Assembly (NCBI RefSeq): GCF_032118995.1
Contig: NC_092666.1
Location: forward strand, 2,616,001-2,680,000
From: Asterias amurensis
Taxonomy: Eukaryota; Echinodermata; Asteroidea; Forcipulatida; Asteriidae
DNA: 64,000 nt
Direction of reading: 5' to 3'
Shown: positions 56,953 to 64,000 of the stretch, piece by piece
Numbering within the stretch: the stretch's first letter is position 1
How the letters are laid out: the number at the start of each line of letters is the position of its first letter
The notes under the pieces: generated by a model
Databases searched by the model: none
What the model saw: only the letters and a program-made list of their open reading frames with translations
Told to the model about the DNA's origin: nothing
Made by a program: the position numbers and the translations under genes

Positions 56953-57108
56953 CTTTCAGTTTGGTAGTTTTCTACAGCATCACACCTTCCATAGTTGTAT
57001 CTTGGTTGAACACACAGTCATCCTTGCTAGGGTGGTGTTAAGCAGCTCTCTATCTGTTTGGCTGGTTGTCACAATCCAAGGAAACTTTACAGAGTTGGTG
57101 AAAAAGAT
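56953..57108 (-). ncRNA. Candidate transcript exon, repeat copy 2
   Basis: Acceptor TTGTCTTTCAG, start ATCTTTTTCACCAACTCTG, inner CTAGCAAGGATGACTG, donor AAGGTAAAG. Confidence 0.4.
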
Positions 57109-57775
57109 CTGAAAGACAAGACAATACAAACTTTCTCTTTAGACTGAAATTTTAGCGTCAAATACAACAAAGTCTGATTGAAGTTAACTTCACTTGTTTT
57201 TATCATTAATTTCTAAGCTTCAACAAAATAATACTTCATCATGGATGCGAAGGGGCACAGGCGGCTTGAAGATGTGGGGCAGGCTTGGGGCAGGGCAGGC
57301 CTGATACTTCATGGAGGCAACAAAGGTGATTGCCTCAATGCCCCTTGGTCATGCGTTACCTTGTTGCCCTTGAAATGCTCCAGTACAAATTTACATTTTC
57401 TTAAAAGTGTGCCCTTTACCACAGAAAAAATGCTTGGTGTCATCGCCCTTTCAAAAACGAAGCATACAGGCCTGGCATGGACCCATTGCATTCACTCTTA
57501 TTGATGTCATGCCCCCCATATGGGGGATGTTCAGTTATTGACCCCTTGCACGCGCGCCACACATGGCGACTGATGCCACGCTAACCATGTTGGTGGTCAA
57601 AGGTTTTACGTGTAAACGCCGCGGCGCCTAAAATGCGCACTTCTCTGAATAACACTTGTTGACATTGACCACCAAAATGGCGCATCCAAGATTATTCTGA
57701 TGATGACGTCAGGTGAAATGGGTCAATACAAAGAGTTTAATTATCAACACTGAGTAGCCCAAAATTATTCTTTAC

Positions 57776-57943
57776 CCTTCAGATTAATAGATTCACAGCA
57801 CCACATCTTTCATTCTCTCTACATGTAGGTTGAGCAGCCATCCTTGCTGGGTGAAGCTTGAAGCTCTTCCCTGGTGAGTTGGCTGTCGATCGCAATCCAT
57901 CGAAACCTGTAACTTCATGGTCAGCCAGAGTCGATGAAAAGAT
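57776..57943 (-). ncRNA. Candidate transcript exon, repeat copy 1
   Basis: Acceptor CTGTCAG, segment with ACTCTGGCTGACCATGAAGT and CAGCAAGGATGGCTG, donor AGGGTAAAG. It is homologous to 56953-57108 and 56001-56121. Confidence 0.4.
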
Positions 57944-58119
57944 CTGACAGATAAAACAAACAAACTTTTATTCAGATTGAATTGTTGGTGTCGAATGCAA
58001 CAAAAGTCTGATTCAAGTTAACTTCACTTGTTTTTATAATTACAAGTAATATCGAAAGGCATCATGGGGAAAATTCACAATGACTTCAATACATAAGTCA
58101 TCTTTCCAGTTGTTATTGG

Positions 58120-58380
58120 AGAGGAAGGGCCAGGGATCGAAGGGAGGGGGGAGGGTTGACATGCAGTAATAATTTCCAGGAAACTGATTTTGTTGTCCGG
58201 CCAGAACACAAGTGTCCAAGGCATATTATTCTCTAGCACAAGATCCGCCAACAAAATTGATTGCATCAAATAAAACAAATACCACCCCCACCCCACCCCC
58301 CCTGACAATTGTGTCTTTGCACCCATCCCTTTAAAAAGAAGAAAAAGAAGTAAAAATGCTGCCCCCCCCCCCCCCCAGAT
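58120..58380. repeat. Low-complexity C/G-rich tracts
   Basis: GGAGGGGGGAGGG, CCACCCCCACCCCACCCCCC and a C15 run at about 58363. Nothing coding is seen. Confidence 0.6.
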
Positions 58381-59342
58381 GAACATTTTAAAGGCACTGC
58401 TTCACATTTTCCCTGCTTTGGTAATGCAAAGTTAACAGTATCTTAACCATGTAAAAATGGTGTTTCAATTGATGTTGTGTTCTGTATTGCTTAAAATACA
58501 TTTGATACATTTGTTTGATAAAAATGTCTAAACTTGAAATGAAAATTTCTGAAAACACTGAAATTATTTATAAAACTAACATTGTCATGGTAAGTGTATT
58601 ACACAAGGATAGGGCCTACATGACAAATAAAAGATCAAAATAACTGCTCATTGACATAATACAATTAAGATTTCTTTGACTACTTAAATTTACATAACAT
58701 TGCCAAACATGTAGCAGTGTCTGGTTGTATCAAGTTGCCATTCACTTTATACACTGTAAAGCAAAAACCACATGCTGATCACTCAGGCCCCGCCCCTTAA
58801 AATATATTGACCAATCACAACTGCGAACACGTGCATAACAGTTTTGACCACTACATTCACACAGTGCAGAATAGCTACACACGTGACCCCATTAACAGAA
58901 TTGTGGGAGGGGCTGAATGGTCAAACTGCAGACAACATGTCTGTCGCCATTTTTCTTAAATCACACAAGTAGGCTATCCCTTGTATGCATTGGAAAGTCA
59001 TAAATAAAGCATCAGATATTCGGTATTTTAATACAGCATCAAACTGAGGCTATTTTTACACGAATTTGTCTCAAATACATATGCTACACACTGTATTTCA
59101 TATAAAAAGTTTCCATGCCATAAGTCAGCGTTTTTTAGAATAGAGGATGGAGCAATTTGTCTTCAATTAAATTGAAATTCATTTCAGTGGGTTGTCTTCT
59201 GTTTTACGCTTTATAGCAACAGTTTAATCTATTTTGTACGAATTTGCCTCAAATACATGTTACACTGTGCCAACCTGAAAAACTTTCCATAAATCAGTGT
59301 TTTTGAGGGCAATTAGTGTCTTAAATTGATAATGACAAACAT

Positions 59343-59465
59343 TCGACGCTGTATACAAGACTCGGGAAAAATACTGAGTATATAAAATGGTTACACACCT
59401 CGGTGTAGGGTAAAACAAAAATTAACATTCTTTTTATCCCCGATGCAAATTTAACATCTTATTAC
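59343..59465 (+). mobile_element. SINE S1 tail fragment
   Basis: GACTCGGGAAAAATACTGAG and TTTTTATCCCCGATGCAAAT match the 3' half of the S1 copy at 31198-31400. Confidence 0.6.
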
Positions 59466-60090
59466 AGTTTAAAGAATGTGTTAAGGGCAGCAAAATTTGA
59501 CACATTGTTTAGGTTCTTTACCTTTCGGGTTCGTGGACATCATGATCAACACATTCCGTTGTCTCGTGGTTGAAAACATCCTTGGTTAGGTGGTGTCTTG
59601 CAGCCTTTCCTCCCGCTGGGATGGGGGCTGCAGCTCTTGTCGTACCACGGGTTGCTTTGCTGCTCTGACACCGGCTGTTGGAGTGCTGGATTGATGTTTT
59701 TTCTGGTAGAGGCACTTAGTTTATCGGTACCATCTTCGTGTCTAACCTTCGCCACACAAGTTGAATTGAAGACAGCACAATGAAGCTTGAAAAGCAACTG
59801 AAAGCTAAGCAGAGAAATATTCAAGTTGTGGATGAATTGTTCACAACATCTTCATTCAAGAGAAGTCAGCCCGTCTTCCCGAGCTGGTGCTTTCTGGTTC
59901 CTTGCAGACCAACTTCATGGTCGGCAATTTCGTAGTTTTCCCATGTGGCTTGGCCTACTCAACGTCGTTGCGACTTGCCGAATCAATTCACACAAACTTG
60001 AGTCATTCACACTGCTGCTAACGAGCCCAAAATCTTACTTTTGCAACTTTTCTATTTGTTAGAAGACAACATTGACGACTCAGTAGTGTA

Positions 60091-60102
60091 GCGCCGCCAT
60101 TT
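60091..60102 (-). promoter_or_regulatory. YY1-like promoter motif
   Basis: AAATGGCGGCGC on the minus strand matches the AANATGGCGGC core often found at TATA-less start sites. A GT donor lies about 50 bases downstream. Confidence 0.45.
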
Positions 60103-60741
60103 GTCTAGACGTCTCATGTTACAGTATACCTATATAGGTAAAACCACAGCGCGTGAATTCCGAAACATCTCAATTGCATAACAAAGAGATTTGCATAAAA
60201 CTGTTACATTCTTGGGCCAAACAGATGTAGGAATGTGCACTGTATGTAATGTGTATAGGACTGTTCCTTCGGTTTTTTTAAGGATATTTTCTGGCTGTGG
60301 TGGGTGCCAAGTATTTCTTAGCTCAAACGAAGATATTTTAATTAAAACACGAAGTGTCTGACTAGGTAGGTTTACGAGTTCCGAACGAAAGATTAGGAGA
60401 CACAAAAATGAAAAGAGAGTCCAACAAAATAAACCAGGAGGTTTATTTAAAAGGTATGGGTCGAAAATTAAAACGTGTTATTTTTATCCGAAAAGCGTAA
60501 AGTGTTACTGGAACATAAAGATATGCTTACCATTTGTTCTGGACATTTGAAACACATGCAATACTTTGCCTTTTTTCAACAATTTTGAATAAATAACAAA
60601 AACTAAAGGAGGACTTTATTTTACTTCATTCTGGAGGTGGGGACAATAGGGGGGACGAATATAAATTTGAAATGGCTAAGAAAACATTAATCGTTTAAAA
60701 CTTTGTACTGCTGTTAACCACACTAACGGACTTACGCACCC

Positions 60742-60960
60742 ATACACTGTAAAAACAGTGTTTAGAGTTAAACACATTACTGTACCCACTTTTTAAATTA
60801 TGTTTAAACTATAAACATGTTGACACCTGCTTAGATGGTTTGTATGATTCAAAGACACACAAGAATAACATGGTAAAGGTTAAACATGTGAACAAAGTTG
60901 GTTAAACTTATGCTAAGAAATGTGTTGAACACCTAAACACTGTTTTTAGAGTGTAGTGTT
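60742..60960. mobile_element. Inverted-repeat element (GTGTTTAGA ends)
   Basis: CACTGTAAAAACAGTGTTTA at the left and TAAACACTGTTTTTAGAGTG at the right are inverted. Inner GTTAAACAC blocks repeat. Confidence 0.7.
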
Positions 60961-61164
60961 GTTAATTGAGCATGCAAGGATGAACTTACGTTTATTACAC
61001 AAGGCGAACATTTGCATAATAAACATTATTCTCGTAGGTGCAATTATGTTTACAGTCAATTACGGCTGCTAATGGGTTGGGGTAGAGTTTGAAATGTTTT
61101 GCTTCCAGTAGCCCAACCGTTGTGTATAGTTTTTGTTTTATTCTGATACAGAAGCGTGCAAAGT

Positions 61165-61530
61165 ATTAGACTTGACTCAAGTACCAATCCCGTGGATCGT
61201 GTCAGAAAACTAATTCTTTCATTTTGCTGCATTTTGACGGCGAGGGCGCACTGCTGTATGGCTTGTTTGCTAGTTGGCACGATGAGCCTGGTGACCTCTA
61301 GACTTGACTCAAGTCACAATCCCGTGCCACCCCATAAAACTACTGCTTTGTGATGCTCTGCATCATTCCCCAACCTGTTCCGCATTCTCAGGACCACATT
61401 TTGACGGCGAGCGCGCACTGTACTGTGTATGCTACGTTGTTTTATAGTAAGTTGGAGTGATATGCATAGGTACATCTCACACGAGAATGGGACTTGAATC
61501 AAGTCTAGGTGACCTCTCACACGATAATGG
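61165..61530. mobile_element. Inverted-repeat element with repeated AGACTTGACTCAAGT ends
   Basis: AGACTTGACTCAAGT occurs at 61168 and 61301. The complement ACTTGAATCAAGTCT is at about 61490. CATTTTGACGGCGAG occurs twice, suggesting one copy inside or beside another. Confidence 0.55.
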
Positions 61531-61552
61531 GAATTAATAAGTCTATAATGGG

Positions 61553-61770
61553 TGCGTTCGATTAGCTTCCCCGGGTCGGCCCTGCGGTTCCCATTCGGGT
61601 GAGCTCCTGACAGGAGCTAATCGAACGATCCCTCGCCCTTTCGTGGTGACGTCATGCACCTCGGGCCAGCCCCAAGTGACCCGTCCCACACGCAGGGCAA
61701 TTGGGGCTGACCCAGGTGAGCACCCGGGGGCACATCGGGGTCGACCCGGGGAAACTCGAACGCACCCATA
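61553..61770. mobile_element. MITE with GGGTGCGTTCGA inverted ends
   Basis: GGGTGCGTTCGATTAGCTTC at the left and GGGAAACTCGAACGCACCC at the right. A mirrored GAGCTCCTGACAGGAGCTAA lies inside. Confidence 0.75.
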
Positions 61771-61798
61771 GATAAATTCCCTATTTCTTTAAAACTAC

Positions 61799-62167
61799 GT
61801 TAAAGGCCGTGGACACTATTGGTAATTGTCAAAGACTAGCCTCCACAGTTGGTGTATCTCAACATATGCATAAAATAATGAACCTGTGAAAATTTGAGCT
61901 CAATCGGTCATCGAACTTGCGAGATATGAATGAAAGAAAAAAACACCCTTGTCACACGAAGGTGTGTGCGTTTAGATGGTTGATTTTGAGACCTCAAGTT
62001 CTAAATCAAATTCGTGGAAAATTATTTCTCGAAAACTATGGCACTTCAGAGGGTGCCGTTTCTCACAATGTTTTATACCATCAACCTCTCCCTATTAATC
62101 GTCACCAAGAAAGGTTTTATGCTAATAATCATTTTGAGTAATTACCAATAGTGTACCGCTGGCTTTA
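61799..62167. mobile_element. TTAA-flanked MITE (GGACAC family)
   Basis: From TTAAAGGCCGTGGACACTAT to GTGTACCGCTGGCTTTAA. A partial second tail follows at 62170-62282. Confidence 0.72.
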
Positions 62168-62282
62168 ATGCAGAGGGGGCCGTTTATCTCAAGTGTTGTA
62201 CTATCATTAGCTCTCCATTGCTCGTTACCAATTACTTAAGTTTTTATGCAAACAATTATTTACAGTAATTGTCAATAGTGTC

Positions 62283-62437
62283 CTAGGGTGGATTTCACAA
62301 AGAGTTAGGACTAGTCTGATCTCGAGTTAGGACCAGTTACCCGTCCTAACTTAGGACTATCCATGCAATTTGTATATCTCCTAGGACTAGTCCTAAGTTA
62401 GGATTAGTCCTAACTCTTTGTGAAATCCACCCCAGTG
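62283..62437. mobile_element. GTTAGGAC inverted-repeat element (best copy)
   Basis: GGGTGGATTTCACAAAGAGT at the left and ACTCTTTGTGAAATCCACCC at the right are perfect inverted ends. GTCCTAACTTAGGAC motifs fill the interior. Confidence 0.8.
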
Positions 62438-62849
62438 CCTTTAAGTTCTTAATAACTCAAAAAACTGTCTTTGTGAATTATACCCAGGGCCCATTTTGCT
62501 AAGCAGATTAGCAGGATACCAGTTACATATTGCAACATGTGACACGGAAGTTGGTAACCTTATTGTGGTATGCATAGTTTTGTCGTGCTGAAGCATTGGC
62601 CCAGATGTTAAAGTCGTTGCAACAACCCTCTTTGTCGACTTCGATTTGAAAGCGGTACAATACACAAATCCAATATTTTGATACTGTTTTCATGAGAAAA
62701 CATTTTGTTTTTACTAACATACTTGTGACTCTTCGCGTTCAAGTGGAACGCCTGGCCGATTTTTGAACTGTTAATTTAAAATTGATTATGATCAAAATTT
62801 TCAAAATAACAAAATTAACCGCATAATACATGCCTATTCTCTTGATGTA

Positions 62850-63095
62850 AAATAGTGAACATTTCACTCTCTTGTCCGAGTGGTGTCAGTTTTACTCTTT
62901 TAGAATGAAAATCAATCTGAGTCACTTTTTCGAGTGAAATTGGAACGAACTTCACTCCTGTCGAGTTGAACGTACCCGTCTATCACTCTAAAAAGAGTTT
63001 TCCGCCAAATGGCTCTTTGCAAGAGTGAGTGGCGGACAAACTGGGTGGTTTTTCACTCTTTTACATTGATAGAGTATAGGGCCTATATACATGGA
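62850..63095. mobile_element. Repeat with CACTCTTTTA motifs (related to 470-665)
   Basis: Segments such as CACTCTAAAAAGAGTTTTCC, TGGCTCTTTGCAAGAGTGAG and TTTTCACTCTTTTACATTGA match, in reverse, the region near 470-600. Confidence 0.55.
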
Positions 63096-63376
63096 CTCGT
63101 CCGTATGTATTTCACCTTGAAGCTTGACTGCTGTTATAACAAAAGAACGGCAAACTTGTTCCCAAAACACGGAAGTAACATCCCTTGCATGTATATTGGA
63201 CTATGGTATTGACTCAATAAAAAAAATGTATGCACATGCATGTGTTTTCAAATCGTCATAACCAGAAGAAAACAGTATTTGATTAGTTTGACATAAGGTT
63301 CACTAAGGTGACAATTGGGACCGCACTCGCCCTATAGTATGGTCTACACTATTGTCACAGTGTGGTTTTGTATCGC

Positions 63377-63425
63377 ATGAACATGTCGGGACTATTACTG
63401 TTCACCGTTGGAATACTGTTAAAAT
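63377..63425 (+). CDS. Ig-superfamily gene exon 1: signal peptide
   Basis: The ATG at 63377 (with a second at 63383) begins a hydrophobic leader. The AAATGTGAGT donor is phase 1, the usual phase for a signal peptide to Ig exon junction. Confidence 0.65.
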
Positions 63426-64000
63426 GTGAGTTATGTTATTTAAGCGGGTATTTGAAACGCAGTTTTATACATAATAAAGTGAACTCCTTCTTTGGGAATT
63501 ATTTTGTATTTCTTATAATAATCGTCGTTTTTCGATGGTTCATAATATCGTTAGTAAGGGTTATTGTTTATTGAGCATTATTATACAGTGCTAAAACGCC
63601 ATCCGAGTGGGTTCAACGCTCCTGACCCCCACCCCCCCCCCCCCCGCCACCCACCCCACCCCCACCCCCTCAGTGAGCGTTTTATTCGCATTTTTTTTTT
63701 TTTTTTTATCGATGTCCCAAAATCGGTTTCACGATTTTTTCGTGACCCTGGATGATCGATCTCCAACTTTTACAAGTTTGTAAGTTTTATGCCTATGGTG
63801 GATTACATATACACAGCCAGCGGCTGTTTTGTTAGCAACACAAATATTCTGTAATGTCCACATTTAATTCCACAGTGTCAAGTGGTCAAGTGATGATAAC
63901 AGTATCTCCAACTTTGAATGTAGACAGCGGAAACTCAGCCACACTTTACTGCAGTTACACCACAGACGCCAGCTATGGTTATCGATTGTTTTTCGTTTCT
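63377..64000 (+). CDS. Start of an Ig-superfamily gene (cut by the window edge)
   Basis: Exon 1 (63377-63425) encodes MNMSGLLLFTVGILLK, a signal peptide, and ends in phase 1 at a GTGAGT donor. After a 450-base intron with a poly-C tract, exon 2 starts at 63876 behind TTAATTCCACAG. It reads SSGQVMITVSPTLNVDSGN, then SATLYCSYTT, the A to B strands of an Ig (V-like) domain including the first core cysteine, and YRLFFVS near the C strand. The rest lies outside. It runs opposite to every other gene here. It is probably a secreted or membrane Ig receptor. Confidence 0.7.
63876..64000 (+). CDS. Ig-superfamily gene exon 2 (partial): Ig domain
   Basis: The frame stays open from the acceptor to the window end, with the B-strand motif ATLYCSY. 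The core tryptophan position is replaced by, or lies close to, RLFFVS, so the exact Ig class is open. Confidence 0.65.

Larger units (their letters stand above)
55678..60105 (-). ncRNA. Candidate spliced long noncoding (or weakly coding) transcript
   Basis: On the minus strand an initiator region with AAATGGCGGCGC (YY1-like, 60091-60102) precedes a first exon ending at an AAAGTAAGA donor (60039). Further exon-like segments with AG/GT borders follow at 59522-59797, 57776-57943, 56953-57108 and 56001-56121. The last three are diverged copies of each other, each starting ATCTT after a pyrimidine-rich CAG. No frame stays open across the joined exons. A 60-codon frame ending at 55678 may be part of the last exon. 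This rests on splice-like signals only. Confidence 0.4.

Noticed and set aside
59546-59824. 92-codon minus-strand frame with a hydrophobic start
   Set aside because: The apparent first codon is TTG and lies upstream of a good acceptor; the frame ends before the donor. It is kept only as part of a candidate noncoding exon.
1-64000. Search for LTR elements, retrovirus-like genes or Polintons
   Set aside because: No paired long terminal repeats and no protease, integrase, capsid or envelope motifs were seen; the only reverse transcriptase is LINE-type.

Overview
The window looks like an echinoderm (probably sea star) nuclear genome segment. The grounds are intron-rich genes with standard GT-AG junctions, AT-rich intergenic DNA packed with palindromic MITEs, tRNA-headed SINEs with L2-like tails, a CR1/L2-type LINE, and expanded laminin-G-like (LamG) and immunoglobulin-like (Ig) domain genes. 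The phylum call is inference from repeat style and gene content. It could be tested by searching the MITE and LamG-Ig sequences against echinoderm assemblies. I saw no retrovirus, LTR element or Polinton.

Region 1 (941-20649, minus strand) holds one large modular gene. A signal-peptide exon at 20577-20649 is followed by at least twelve exons: three LamG-like domains, eight Ig-like domains and one short Asn-rich linker. Every exon from the second onward is a multiple of three in length and bounded by phase-1 introns. The series gives at least 1736 codons and runs off the left edge through a phase-1 donor at 941. The long first intron carries a 5'-truncated LINE.

Region 2 (23382-51068, minus strand) holds a family of small secreted proteins that I do not recognise. 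Gene 1 (23382-29700, 301 aa) and gene 2 (38790-42855, 307 aa) each have five exons, identical intron phases (1,0,0,0), a signal peptide and seven cysteines at matching positions. Gene 3 (45658-50054) is a copy of gene 2 with several frameshifts. Genes 2 and 3 lie in a head-to-tail tandem duplication with a period of about 6.9 kb (37002-43885 and 43886-51068). Each unit carries its own private SINE or LINE-tail insertion. The second unit has many one-base deletions, so an assembly artefact or unmerged haplotype must be considered.

Region 3 (55.6-60.1 kb, minus strand) shows a likely spliced noncoding or weakly coding transcript. It starts near a YY1-like AAATGGCGGC motif and contains three tandemly duplicated exon-like segments. 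Region 4 (63377-64000, plus strand) is the start of another Ig-superfamily gene: a signal-peptide exon, a phase-1 intron and the first part of an Ig domain, cut off by the window edge.

The remaining sequence is mostly repeats: a family of about 18 TTAA-flanked MITEs, several other inverted-repeat elements, two elements carrying THAP-domain remains, three tRNA-derived SINE families, a 0.9-kb minisatellite and simple repeats. Taken together, the window looks like a cluster of secreted or surface recognition and adhesion proteins in a repeat-rich, duplication-prone setting. Their functions are not established by the sequence.
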